A stretch of DNA of 35,957 bases from Flavobacteriaceae bacterium (GCA_018646605.1 JABGUL010000037.1:1-35957), one strand, 5' to 3'; positions 7,880-17,761 are shown, numbered from the stretch's first letter. Notes: a model not told the origin generated them from the letters alone. Numbers and translations are program-made.

Positions 7880-8773
7880 ATGAAAAAATCGCTTGCTTTT
7901 TTTGATCGTACTTTTGAAATTATCTTTTCTGATAAAAATCAAAAAAAAATTGAGCGTACTACTTTATGGCTTTCTATCCTGGGATTTATCATACATCTTG
8001 TTTTGATATACGCCAAAAAATTTGGTTTGTTTTTTACTTTTTTTGAGGCAAACTTGTTGGATGATCCTATTTCTGCAATATACACTCCTTTTTCGATCAT
8101 TTTGATTTATGAAATCTATTTACTTATTGTTTATCTTCCTCGTTCATTTACAACAGCAGTCTCGAAGCAATTTGAAATTATTTCATTGATTTTGATCCGT
8201 AGAATTTTTGGGGATATACCCAAGATAGATTTGGATGTAAACTGGCTTGAATATGCTGCTAACAAACAACTCATTTTCGATTTGTCAGGGGTTTTAATTA
8301 TTTATTTTTTGATTTTTCTATTCAATAATCAGCGCGATAAAATTCCTAAAAAAGAATTGAGCGAGCGTCTAAAACGATTTGTGAGTTCCAAACGAGCGGT
8401 GAGTCTTGTGCTTTTGCCTGCTTTAATTTTCACCTCTATATACAGTGTTGTTTTTTGGATCTCAAGTTTATTTGCCGTCTCTTTGACTGGGGCACCACTC
8501 CCTGACATTAATTCAGTATTTTACAATGAATTCTTTACCATATTAATTTTAGCAGATGTATTTATTCTGCTCCTCTCTTTTCAGTACACAGAACGCTTTA
8601 GTCAATTAATTCGAAATACAGGATTTGTGATTTGTACAATCCTTATCCGCCTTTCTTTTGCGACTACCGGACTCACTAATATTTTACTTATTCTTTCCAG
8701 TGTTGTTTTTGGTCTCCTGATATTAAGAATTTACCAGAAAATGGAGGCTGACAATATGAATCCATTAAATTAA
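7880..8773 (+). CDS. Polytopic membrane protein of unknown function
   Basis: 297 residues. I do not recognise a characterised family. Six or seven membrane segments are visible at about 28-45, 66-87, 131-149, 173-202, 214-234 and 246-284; the last may be two. The loop between the second and third segments (PRSFTTAVSKQFEIISLILI, then RRIFGDI, 87-113) is amphipathic, basic and free of gaps, and looks like the conserved heart of the protein. A basic cytoplasmic loop (about 151-172) follows segment three. The general plan is reminiscent of voltage-sensor or ion-transport proteins, but no pore or S4-type Arg repeat is seen. The gene sits 3 bases after the VOC gene and converges on folD with a 12-base gap. 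Confidence 0.75.
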   Translation: MKKSLAFFDRTFEIIFSDKNQKKIERTTLWLSILGFIIHLVLIYAKKFGLFFTFFEANLLDDPISAIYTPFSIILIYEIYLLIVYLPRSFTTAVSKQFEIISLILIRRIFGDIPKIDLDVNWLEYAANKQLIFDLSGVLIIYFLIFLFNNQRDKIPKKELSERLKRFVSSKRAVSLVLLPALIFTSIYSVVFWISSLFAVSLTGAPLPDINSVFYNEFFTILILADVFILLLSFQYTERFSQLIRNTGFVICTILIRLSFATTGLTNILLILSSVVFGLLILRIYQKMEADNMNPLN

Positions 8774-8785
8774 AGCATAGGTAAA

Positions 8786-9661
8786 CTATACCTTCCACTG
8801 TCTAGCTAGAAGAGTGTTTTGCAGAAGCATAGCAATAGTCATAGGCCCTACTCCCCCTGGGACTGGTGTAATGAAACCTGCTTTATTCGCCACTTCATCA
8901 TAAGCTACATCTCCTTTAATGACATAGCCCTTGGGATGAGACTCATCTGCAACACGAGTAATACCCACATCAATGACCGTTACTCCTTCCTTCACCATAT
9001 CGGCAGTTAAATATTCAGGTATCCCTAAAGCCATTACAATGATATCGGCTTGTCTAGTCAATTCAGATAAATTTTGTGTTCTACTATGTGCAACTGTAAC
9101 AGTAGCATCTCCCGCAGGTCCTTTTTGACTCATCAAAATACTTATAGGACGTCCTACTATGTGACTACGTCCTACCACTACGCAATGCTTTCCAGAGGTA
9201 GGTACCTTATAACGTTCCAATAATTGCATAATACCGAATGGAGTGGCTGGAATAAAGGCATCTAAATCTAGGGCCATTCTTCCAAAATTGGCAGGATGAA
9301 AGCCATCTACATCTTTCTTTGGATCGATTGTAAGTAACACTCTTTCTTCATTGATATGCTTAGGTAAGGGTAATTGAACAATAAAACCATCTAAAGTTTC
9401 ATTTTGGTTCAGTTTATTAATCTCTTGGATTAGGTTTTCCTCAGTGATAGTTTCTTCCAATCGAATCAAAGTAGATTCAAAACCTATTTGCTCACAAGAA
9501 CGAACTTTACTCCCTACATAGGTTAAACTAGCACCATCATTTCCAACCAGTACCGCTGCCAAATGAGGAACACGCTCCCCTCGCTCTTTCATGGAAGTGA
9601 CTTTAAGTTTAATTTCTTCCTTAATCTCTTGGGAAGTCTTTTTCCCGTCTAGTAGTATCAT
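8786..9661 (-). CDS. folD: Methylenetetrahydrofolate dehydrogenase/cyclohydrolase FolD
   Basis: 291 residues, the usual length. The bifunctional cytoplasmic enzyme interconverts 5,10-methylene-THF, 5,10-methenyl-THF and 10-formyl-THF. Catalytic residues Tyr48 and Lys52 are in TYVGSK. QLPLP (96-100) and DVDGFHP (117-123) line the folate site. GRSHIVGRP (164-172) is the NADP-binding motif. PGGVGPMT (268-275) is the C-terminal signature. It lies 4 bases downstream of ffh on the same strand, so the two probably share a transcript; the pairing gives no functional link. Confidence 0.97.
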   Translation of the reverse strand: MILLDGKKTSQEIKEEIKLKVTSMKERGERVPHLAAVLVGNDGASLTYVGSKVRSCEQIGFESTLIRLEETITEENLIQEINKLNQNETLDGFIVQLPLPKHINEERVLLTIDPKKDVDGFHPANFGRMALDLDAFIPATPFGIMQLLERYKVPTSGKHCVVVGRSHIVGRPISILMSQKGPAGDATVTVAHSRTQNLSELTRQADIIVMALGIPEYLTADMVKEGVTVIDVGITRVADESHPKGYVIKGDVAYDEVANKAGFITPVPGGVGPMTIAMLLQNTLLARQWKV

Positions 9662-9665
9662 ATTG

Positions 9666-10994
9666 CTATTTTAAACCTTGTAATTGCTGCATCATTTGTC
9701 GGCCTTTTCCGCCTTGCATCATTTTCATCATTTTCCCCATTTGCTCAAACTGTTTAATCAACTGATTTACTTCCTCAACTGACTTTCCAGCACCTTTGGC
9801 AATTCTAATTTTTCTACTGTGATTCATCAATTCTGGCTGTGCTCGTTCCTTAGGTGTCATAGAACCAATAATAACTTCGATTCCTGCAAAGGCATTGTCA
9901 TCCACATCAACGTCTTTCATCATTTTTCCAACTCCTGGGATCATTCCCATCAAATCTTTCATATTTCCCATCTTCTTTACTTGTTGAATTTGAGAAAGAA
10001 AATCATCATAACCAAATTGATTTTTGGCAATTTTCTTATTTATTCTTCTTGCTTGTTCCTCGTCAAATTGTTCTTGAGCTCTCTCAACTAATGAAACAAC
10101 GTCCCCCATTCCCAAGATACGGTCTGCCATACGTTCTGGATAAAAAACGTCAATAGCCTCCATTTTTTCACCTGTACCAATAAACTTTATGGGTTTGTTT
10201 ACAACGGATTTTATAGTTAATGCAGCTCCACCTCGGGTGTCTCCATCCAATTTCGTTAAGATAACGCCATCAAAATTAAGCAAATCATTAAAAGCTTTTG
10301 CTGTATTTACTGCATCTTGACCTGTCATTGCATCCACAACAAATAAAGTCTCTGAGGGCTTTACAGCAGAATGAATGGCCTTGATTTCTTTCATTAAAAC
10401 CTCATCAATAGCCAAACGACCAGCCGTATCAATAAGAACGACATCGTGATTATCCTTTTTGGCAATTTCCAAAGCTGCCAAAGCAATTTTTACAGGATCT
10501 TTTTCTTCTCTATCTTCATAAATTGCAACACCAACTTGTTCAGCAACTACACCCAACTGATCTATAGCAGCCGGACGATATACATCACAAGCGACCAATA
10601 AGGGTTTTTTAGAATGTTTCTTAGAGAGATGTAATGCTAATTTTCCAGTAAATGTCGTCTTACCAGAACCCTGTAATCCAGACATTAATATAATTGCTGG
10701 TTTTTCCTCTAAATTTAACTCAACCGCCTCAGAACCCATTAACTCGGTGAGCTCGTCTTTTACGATTTTCACTAATAATTGGCTTGGCTGAAGGCTTGTT
10801 AAAACTTTTTGACCTAAGGCTTTTTCTTTAACACGAACGGTAAACTCTTTCGCAATTTTAAAATTAACATCAGCATCCAACAAAGCTCTCCTCACTTCCT
10901 TGAGTGTTTCAGCTACATTGATCTCTGTTATTTTTCCATGTCCTTTAAGGACTTGAAACGCTTTATCTAATTTATCACTAAGATTATCGAACAT
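9666..10994 (-). CDS. ffh: Signal recognition particle protein Ffh
   Basis: 442 residues with the three SRP54 parts: N domain (1 to about 90), GTPase G domain, and methionine-rich M domain. The P-loop is GLQGSGKTT (106-114), G3 is DTAGR (189-193) and G4 is TKLDGD (247-252). The C-terminal part is rich in Met (for example MGKMMKMMQGGKGRQMM near the end), as needed for binding signal sequences and 4.5S RNA. It delivers nascent membrane proteins to FtsY and the SecY complex; secY is at 22356-23708. A -7-like box lies 27 bases upstream. Confidence 0.97.
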   Translation of the reverse strand: MFDNLSDKLDKAFQVLKGHGKITEINVAETLKEVRRALLDADVNFKIAKEFTVRVKEKALGQKVLTSLQPSQLLVKIVKDELTELMGSEAVELNLEEKPAIILMSGLQGSGKTTFTGKLALHLSKKHSKKPLLVACDVYRPAAIDQLGVVAEQVGVAIYEDREEKDPVKIALAALEIAKKDNHDVVLIDTAGRLAIDEVLMKEIKAIHSAVKPSETLFVVDAMTGQDAVNTAKAFNDLLNFDGVILTKLDGDTRGGAALTIKSVVNKPIKFIGTGEKMEAIDVFYPERMADRILGMGDVVSLVERAQEQFDEEQARRINKKIAKNQFGYDDFLSQIQQVKKMGNMKDLMGMIPGVGKMMKDVDVDDNAFAGIEVIIGSMTPKERAQPELMNHSRKIRIAKGAGKSVEEVNQLIKQFEQMGKMMKMMQGGKGRQMMQQLQGLK

Positions 10995-11020
10995 TTTTTT
11001 GAAAATATTAGGTGTTAAAG

Positions 11021-11028
11021 CAAAAATA
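11021..11028 (-). promoter_or_regulatory. Candidate -7 element for ffh-folD
   Basis: The reverse strand reads TATTTTTG (match to TAnnTTTG), 26 bases upstream of the ffh ATG. It lies in the 56-base gap after blh, which is on the same strand. No -33 partner stands out. Confidence 0.35.
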
Positions 11029-11050
11029 AGAAATGCTTTCAGAATAAAAG

Positions 11051-11971
11051 CTACTCTTTATGAGGGATTGAAAACATTCTTTCCATAACGATGGCATGAG
11101 GAAAAGTAATCGCTGCTAAAAATGAGAAAAATAACTGCAAATATTGATCAGAGGGAATGTTTAAAAAAAAATAAGCTCCAAATAAACCCAATAAAGCAAT
11201 TATCCAATAAATGAAAGCCGATTTTAAATATTTAAAAAAAGTCTTTTTGTCAAAAGTGTCATATATATAGTTGACCTGAGAACGCAAAGATGGGAAACTA
11301 TGCCAGACTACAAAATACATTCCAAAGCCAAACAATAATGTTCCCCTAAAAAACAATAATGCCAAAAGACCCAATAGAAAAGTTTCTTTAATAATCGTAC
11401 TCTTAGAATCAAGCCGAATAAAAAACTGAATGAATACGGTAATTGAAATAACAATCAAACTTATCAAGAAAATTAAAAAAGGAGGGCGTAAGGAGGTGAT
11501 TTGAAAAATAATTTCAGTAGTATCTTCATAATGAAAAGTAAATAACATCAAAAAAATTAAAGCTCCATAAGTAAAATAATATAGAGAATCCCATTTATTA
11601 AATTTCAAACGTTCTTCCCAATGCTGTTCACCAAAATGATAACAACTTACTACCACAAACGACAAGAGAGCAATACCAGGAATAAAATAAAAAATAACTA
11701 TTCCCAAAAAAACAATAGTAATGTAAAGAGCTAAATAATTAAAAGAATTCTTTGATTTGGTTTTGACTCTGCTTTTTGCTATAATTTTTAAATCATTTGC
11801 GCCATGAAGAATGCCAAATGATAAAATCCCAATACCTGCAATTAGATTTTGATTGATTTCAGATCCAAATAACGAAAAAATGACCCCAAAAAGAGTGATT
11901 AAATGCGATATCCCAAAAAATTTTCTTTTTGTAAATGAGCTAGTTAGCGATTTTTGTTTAAAATTTCTCAT
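11051..11971 (-). CDS. blh: Brp/Blh beta-carotene 15,15'-dioxygenase
   Basis: 306 residues, strongly hydrophobic, about eight membrane segments. The Brp/Blh iron-ligand histidines are visible: His56 in GILHGAND, His112 (and His117) in YHFGEQHW, His224 in VWHSFPSL, and His292 in FPHAIVMERM. Asp60 completes the first motif. The enzyme splits beta-carotene into two molecules of retinal, the chromophore of the proteorhodopsin encoded divergently 67 bases away. That neighbour makes the call firm. The carotenoid genes crtE, crtB, crtI and crtY are not in this window. The gene between it and the next minus-strand promoter region (ffh) is separated by 56 bases, so readthrough is possible but not shown. 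Confidence 0.93.
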   Translation of the reverse strand: MRNFKQKSLTSSFTKRKFFGISHLITLFGVIFSLFGSEINQNLIAGIGILSFGILHGANDLKIIAKSRVKTKSKNSFNYLALYITIVFLGIVIFYFIPGIALLSFVVVSCYHFGEQHWEERLKFNKWDSLYYFTYGALIFLMLFTFHYEDTTEIIFQITSLRPPFLIFLISLIVISITVFIQFFIRLDSKSTIIKETFLLGLLALLFFRGTLLFGFGMYFVVWHSFPSLRSQVNYIYDTFDKKTFFKYLKSAFIYWIIALLGLFGAYFFLNIPSDQYLQLFFSFLAAITFPHAIVMERMFSIPHKE

Positions 11972-12038
11972 TAATTATAGTGAGTAAGTTTAATTTTTTT
12001 TAAATTTATCTAAACAAAAACAATTAATTGATTTAATT
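11972..12038. promoter_or_regulatory. Divergent blh / proteorhodopsin control region
   Basis: A 67-base spacer, almost pure A+T, must hold promoter elements for one or both genes. Neither strand has a full TAnnTTTG match. The best plus-strand approximations are TAAGTTTA and TAAATTTA, both with A in place of the final G. Control through a variant promoter is therefore possible, but I cannot mark precise sites. Confidence 0.4.
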
Positions 12039-12764
12039 ATGGAAAAAATTCTAAGTTTAATGACTGTGGTTCCAGCAATGGCCACTGACGACTACGTTGG
12101 ATTCACGTTCTTCGTAGGATGTATGGCGATGATGGCAGCATCAGCGTTCTTTTTTCTCTCAATGAGCTCTTTTGACAACAAATGGAGAACTTCTATTTTG
12201 GTGTCTGGTTTAATTACGTTCATTGCAGCAGTTCACTACTGGTACATGCGTGATTATTGGGCAACTAATATGACCTCTCCTACTTTCTTTAGATATGTAG
12301 ACTGGGTATTGACTGTTCCATTAATGTGTGTAGAGTTCTATTTAATTTTGAAAGCTGCTGGTGCAACAAAACAATTGATGTGGAAAATGATTTTCGCTTC
12401 AATCGTTATGTTAGTTACTGGTTACTTTGGTGAAGCAGTTTACACAACAGGATCAGGTCCTGCTGTTTGGGGACTTATTTCAGGTCTTGCTTACTTCTGG
12501 ATTGTTTATGAAATCTGGATGGGAAGTGCTTCTAAGCTAGCTGCCTCTGCAGGTGGAGCTGTTCAATCGGCTCATAAAACACTTTGTTGGTTCGTTCTTG
12601 TAGGATGGGCAATATATCCAATTGGATACATGGCTGGTACTGAAGGATGGTACAGTGGAATCTTTGGTGGTCTTCCAATGGATGTTATTTATAACGTTGG
12701 GGATGCGATCAACAAAATTGGATTTGGTTTAGTTGTATATAACTTAGCTGTTAATTCAAAATAA
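12039..12764 (+). CDS. Proteorhodopsin, light-driven proton pump
   Basis: 241 residues with seven membrane segments. In helix C the segment RYVDWVLTVPLMCVEFYLIL carries the proton acceptor Asp88, Thr92 and the proton donor Glu99: the D-T-E pattern of proton pumps rather than the NDQ pattern of sodium pumps or the NTQ pattern of chloride pumps. Met96 occupies the spectral-tuning site (Leu or Gln 105 in SAR86 proteins); Met is typical of green-absorbing flavobacterial forms. His66 matches the His75 that pairs with the acceptor. Asp222 and the retinal Schiff-base Lys226 lie in helix G (GDAINKIGFG). It pumps protons out across the inner membrane in light. The ATG at 12039 gives a short hydrophobic leader that may be removed. 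Retinal comes from the adjacent blh product. Confidence 0.97.
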   Translation: MEKILSLMTVVPAMATDDYVGFTFFVGCMAMMAASAFFFLSMSSFDNKWRTSILVSGLITFIAAVHYWYMRDYWATNMTSPTFFRYVDWVLTVPLMCVEFYLILKAAGATKQLMWKMIFASIVMLVTGYFGEAVYTTGSGPAVWGLISGLAYFWIVYEIWMGSASKLAASAGGAVQSAHKTLCWFVLVGWAIYPIGYMAGTEGWYSGIFGGLPMDVIYNVGDAINKIGFGLVVYNLAVNSK

Positions 12765-12800
12765 TCCTTCGCAGGATAAAATTGTTATGAAAAAGATTAA

Positions 12801-12828
12801 AAATCGCTCTTCGGAGCGATTTTTTTTT
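12801..12828. terminator. Bidirectional hairpin terminator between proteorhodopsin and argS
   Basis: A perfect stem, AAATCGCTC (12801-12809) with GAGCGATTT (12814-12822), is closed by a TTCG tetraloop. A run of T follows on the plus strand and an A-rich tract precedes it, so it can end transcription from both sides. It lies 36 bases after the proteorhodopsin stop and directly abuts the argS stop codon (12827-12829). Confidence 0.9.
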
Positions 12829-14614
12829 ACATTCTATTTGGAACGTTAATTCCTAATAAGCCACAACCGTTGTAAATCACTTCAGCAACTTTTTGTGAAA
12901 GAGCTATCCTAAAATTTTTCTGAACAAGATTATCACTTCCTAAAACAGAAACATTCTGATAGAAAGTATTATAGCTTTTTACTAAATCATAAATATAATT
13001 TGCAATCAAAGCTGGACTATATTGAGCCCCAGCTAACGTTACAACCTCTGGATAATTTCCTAATTGCTTAATCACTTCACGTTCTTTCTGATCAAGTATA
13101 GATAGCGTATCGAAGTTTCCAATATTTTGAAAATCTGCCCGCTGAATAAGGGTTTTGATACGTGCATGTGTATATTGTATAAAAGGACCTGTGTTTCCAT
13201 TGAAATCAATAGAAGCTTCTGGGTCAAAGAGAATTCGTTTTTTTGGATCTACTTTTAAAATATAATATTTTAATGCACCTAAAGCTATTGTTTCAAAAAG
13301 GGAATCTTTCTCCATATCATCTAAGGAATCTAATTTCCCAACAGCTTCTGAAATAGTTCTTGCTTGTTCCACCATATCCTTGATTAAATCATCTGCATCT
13401 ACAACCGTCCCTTCCCTACTCTTCATCTTACCACTAGGCAAATCAACCATTCCATAGCTCAAATGATATAATGAATTAGCCCAGTCAAAACCTAATTTTT
13501 TTAGAATTAAAAACAATACTTTAAAATGATAGTCTTGTTCATTTCCTACAGTGTAAACCATCCCTTTGAGAGCAGGGACATCTTCCAACCGTTTTTGTGC
13601 TGTACCTAAATCTTGTGTCATATAGACAGAAGTACCATCGGCTCGTAACAGAAGTTTTTCATCTAGACCTTCTTCTGTTAAATCTACCCACACAGAACCA
13701 TCTTCTTTTTTATAAAAAATCTGATTTGACAATCCCTTTTTAATAATGTCTTTTCCCAATAAATAAGTATCACTTTCATAATAGTAGGAATCAAATGACA
13801 CTCCCAGATTCTTATAGGATACTTCAAAACCTTTGTAGACCCACTGATTCATAGTTTCCCATAAATCTACGACTGTTGTGTCATTGGCTTCCCATTTTCG
13901 CAACATCTCCTGAGCCTCCAAAAGTAAAGGGGCGTTTAATTTTGCCTCCTCATCTGACTGGCCATCTGCAACAAGGGATGCAACCTCTTTCTTATATTCT
14001 TTATCAAACTTTACATAGTATTTTCCAACGAGCTGATCACCCTTCAACCCTGAGCTTTCTGGTGTTTCTTGATTACCAAACTTCTCCCAAGCAACCATGG
14101 ACTTACAAATATGTATTCCACGATCATTAATGATTTGTGTTTTAATCACTCTTTTCCCATTAGCTTCTAAAATTTTAGCAACAGAATAACCCAAAACATT
14201 ATTACGTATGTGACCTAAATGAAGTGGCTTATTGGTATTAGGAGAGGAAAACTCAACCATAACCGTTGGTGAAGAATCCGTTACGGAGGTATGACCGTAT
14301 TCAGAAATCTTATAAAATTCAGAAAATTGATTAATATAAAATAGGTCTGAAAGAACAAGATTCAAAAACCCTTTAACAACATTAAATCCTTCAACTATTG
14401 AAAGATTGGAAACTAAATAATTTCCGATCTCCTCTGCTACTATTTCTGGTCGTGCTTTGACTTGACGCAATAAAGGAAAAACCACCAAGGTGAGGTCTCC
14501 CGAAAATTCCTTTCTAGTACTTTGAAATTCAAAATCTGATATCGTCACTTGATGAGTTTCCTCAAAATAACGACTCAACGATGGAGTAAAATGTTTGCTA
14601 TAGTTAATGCTCAT
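12827..14614 (-). CDS. argS: Arginyl-tRNA synthetase
   Basis: 595 residues from ATG at 14614. Class I synthetase signatures: HLGH (132-135) in the segment SSPNTNKPLHLGHIRNN, and the KMSKS counterpart KMKSREGT. An N-terminal additional domain (about 1-110) recognises tRNA, and the C-terminal DALR-type anticodon domain includes FNGNTGPFIQYTHAR and the closing helices. It charges tRNA-Arg in the cytoplasm. A TTG at 14632 would add six residues, but that codon lies inside a -7-like promoter box, so ATG 14614 is preferred. A hypothetical gene is divergent from it 29 bases away. Confidence 0.97.
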   Translation of the reverse strand: MSINYSKHFTPSLSRYFEETHQVTISDFEFQSTRKEFSGDLTLVVFPLLRQVKARPEIVAEEIGNYLVSNLSIVEGFNVVKGFLNLVLSDLFYINQFSEFYKISEYGHTSVTDSSPTVMVEFSSPNTNKPLHLGHIRNNVLGYSVAKILEANGKRVIKTQIINDRGIHICKSMVAWEKFGNQETPESSGLKGDQLVGKYYVKFDKEYKKEVASLVADGQSDEEAKLNAPLLLEAQEMLRKWEANDTTVVDLWETMNQWVYKGFEVSYKNLGVSFDSYYYESDTYLLGKDIIKKGLSNQIFYKKEDGSVWVDLTEEGLDEKLLLRADGTSVYMTQDLGTAQKRLEDVPALKGMVYTVGNEQDYHFKVLFLILKKLGFDWANSLYHLSYGMVDLPSGKMKSREGTVVDADDLIKDMVEQARTISEAVGKLDSLDDMEKDSLFETIALGALKYYILKVDPKKRILFDPEASIDFNGNTGPFIQYTHARIKTLIQRADFQNIGNFDTLSILDQKEREVIKQLGNYPEVVTLAGAQYSPALIANYIYDLVKSYNTFYQNVSVLGSDNLVQKNFRIALSQKVAEVIYNGCGLLGINVPNRM

Positions 14615-14629
14615 AGTGATATTTGACGG

Positions 14630-14637
14630 CAAAGATA
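14630..14637 (-). promoter_or_regulatory. Candidate -7 element for argS
   Basis: The reverse strand reads TATCTTTG, a full TAnnTTTG match, 15 bases upstream of the ATG at 14614. It overlaps the alternative TTG start (14632), which argues for the ATG. Confidence 0.5.
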
Positions 14638-14643
14638 AATATT

Positions 14644-15114
14644 ATGATTGATTATGCATTCCTTTGTCATTGCCTTATCTTTACCCTGATGCTATTAAAC
14701 ATATCCTATAATGATTCTGCTATAAAACGTCGAATTGAAGAAGCCGTTGGAAGTCCTTTTTCTCTTCAAAAACGTTGGAAAATGAAAGGAATAGGTTCTC
14801 AAAAGCTTAATATTACCAGTTGCTCTATTGACATTCATAACCTATTGATCTTGGATCAAAATATTAATTCGTGCAATATTGAGCTTCGCCCTAAAGGAAT
14901 TATAGTGAGATTTAGAAGTCTTTTGGAAACCTATGGACTAATCATCCCTTATTATAAATTAAAACTTTACAAAGGAAAAGCAGAAGAATACTCTATTTAT
15001 ATTGATAAATATCATTTGAAAGTTCTTGCGGATAGTAAAAACATTCATTCCTTTTTTAAAAAAGTAGCTAATCAAAAATCACTCAACTTACCACCTTCTA
15101 TAGAAGATATTTAA
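14644..15114 (+). CDS. Hypothetical protein, possibly membrane-anchored
   Basis: 156 residues; I do not recognise a family. The N-terminus (AFLCHCLIFTLMLLNI, 5-20) is one hydrophobic stretch, a signal anchor or uncleaved signal. The rest is soluble, basic and rich in Ile/Lys, with predicted beta strands around 50-125 (for example KGIIVRFRSLLETYGLIIPYY) and a helical C-terminus. A PH-like or small sandwich fold is conceivable but unproven. The ATG at 14644 is preferred to a TTG at 14623. It is divergent from argS and converges with gltA, sharing the TTAA stop (15111-15114). Its reading frame is intact and its composition matches its neighbours, which supports a real gene. Confidence 0.7.
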   Translation: MIDYAFLCHCLIFTLMLLNISYNDSAIKRRIEEAVGSPFSLQKRWKMKGIGSQKLNITSCSIDIHNLLILDQNINSCNIELRPKGIIVRFRSLLETYGLIIPYYKLKLYKGKAEEYSIYIDKYHLKVLADSKNIHSFFKKVANQKSLNLPPSIEDI

Positions 15115-16376
15115 AGGTTTCTTTGCGTATGGCCTGTATAAATTTGTCGTGGTCTTCCAATGGGTTCATTGTTTTTTCGCATTTCCATCCACTGAGCAAT
15201 CCAACCTGGTAACCTTCCGAGAGCAAACATCACTGTAAACATTTCAGTAGGAATACCTAGGGCTCGATAAATAATTCCTGAATAAAAGTCTACATTAGGA
15301 TATAGTTTACGATCTATAAAATATGGGTCTCTCAATGCCTCTTGCTCTAATCCTTTTGCGATGTCTAATATAGGGTCATTGATTCCCATTTCAGCTAATA
15401 CTTCGTCAGCTGCTTTCTTAATAATTCTAGCTCTTGGATCAAAGTTCTTATAGACTCTATGCCCAAATCCCATCAAGCGGAAAGGATCATTTTTATCCTT
15501 CGCCTTTGCCATATATTTCTTAGTGTCACCACCGTCTTTTTGAATTGCCTCTAACATTTCAATTACAGCTTGGTTTGCACCTCCATGCAATGGTCCCCAA
15601 AGTGCTGAAATTCCGGCAGAGACAGATGCAAATAATCCTGCGTGAGAAGAACCTACAATTCGTACTGTAGAAGTAGAACAATTTTGCTCATGATCTGCAT
15701 GTAAAATCAATAACTTATTTAGTGCACTAACCACAACTGGACTAGGGACATATTCTTCGTTAGGTCTTTTAAACATCATATGTGCAACGTTCTCAACATA
15801 AGATAAAGAAAGATTAGCATAATTCAAGGGCAATCCTTTTATCTTCCTATGTGTCCAAGAAGCAAGAATAGGAAATTTAGCCATCAACATGATGATAGCC
15901 TCTCGCATATCTGCCTCAGAATCAACATCAACAGATGATGGATTAAAAGCAATTAAAGCAGAGGTCAATGAAGAAAGCACTCCCATAGGGTGCGCTGACT
16001 TTGGAAAACTTTTTAAGATCATTTTTAAATCTTCGTCTACCAAAGAGTCATTTTTAATCTCTTGATTGAATAAATCCTGTTCCTCTTTTGTTGGCAGTTC
16101 TCCAAAAATTAACAAGAACGCAACATCAATAAAACTTGATTTTTCACAAAGATCTTCAATAGAATAACCTCTATATCTTAACACTCCCTCTTCTCCATCC
16201 AGAAAAGTCACGCCACTTTTACAGGATCCGGTATTTTTATATCCTGGATCATAAGTAATCAAACCAGTTGCTGCACGAAGTGTTTTAATATCAATACCTT
16301 TTTCATTTTCAGTTCCTTCAACAAGAGGAAATTCAAAAGTTTGATCGTTGTAGCTAAGTTTTACTGAATCACTCAT
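15111..16376 (-). CDS. gltA: Citrate synthase
   Basis: 421 residues, the length of the bacterial hexameric (type II) enzyme. Catalytic residues: His264 in GPLHGGANQA, His306 in GFGHRVYKNFDPRA, and Asp363 in the NVDFYSGI segment. An N-terminal beta-strand domain (1 to about 50) is present, as in the NADH-regulated GltA group. It condenses acetyl-CoA with oxaloacetate to enter the TCA cycle. The gene follows eno with a 67-base AT-rich gap in which I could not identify a convincing promoter. The stop codon shares a TTAA with the convergent hypothetical gene. Confidence 0.97.
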   Translation of the reverse strand: MSDSVKLSYNDQTFEFPLVEGTENEKGIDIKTLRAATGLITYDPGYKNTGSCKSGVTFLDGEEGVLRYRGYSIEDLCEKSSFIDVAFLLIFGELPTKEEQDLFNQEIKNDSLVDEDLKMILKSFPKSAHPMGVLSSLTSALIAFNPSSVDVDSEADMREAIIMLMAKFPILASWTHRKIKGLPLNYANLSLSYVENVAHMMFKRPNEEYVPSPVVVSALNKLLILHADHEQNCSTSTVRIVGSSHAGLFASVSAGISALWGPLHGGANQAVIEMLEAIQKDGGDTKKYMAKAKDKNDPFRLMGFGHRVYKNFDPRARIIKKAADEVLAEMGINDPILDIAKGLEQEALRDPYFIDRKLYPNVDFYSGIIYRALGIPTEMFTVMFALGRLPGWIAQWMEMRKNNEPIGRPRQIYTGHTQRNL

Positions 16377-16443
16377 ATCCTTTAGAATTAATAATTATAA
16401 TATAAAAAGTGAATCAAAATGAAACACTTGTAAAGTCAAATTT

Positions 16444-17736
<1,293 letters not shown>

Positions 17737-17761
17737 TTAAATTAGTTTGGATTCAAAAAAG

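Noticed and set aside
16377-16443. gltA promoter in the eno-gltA gap
   Set aside because: No TAnnTTTG box and no convincing alternative on the minus strand, so I did not list it.
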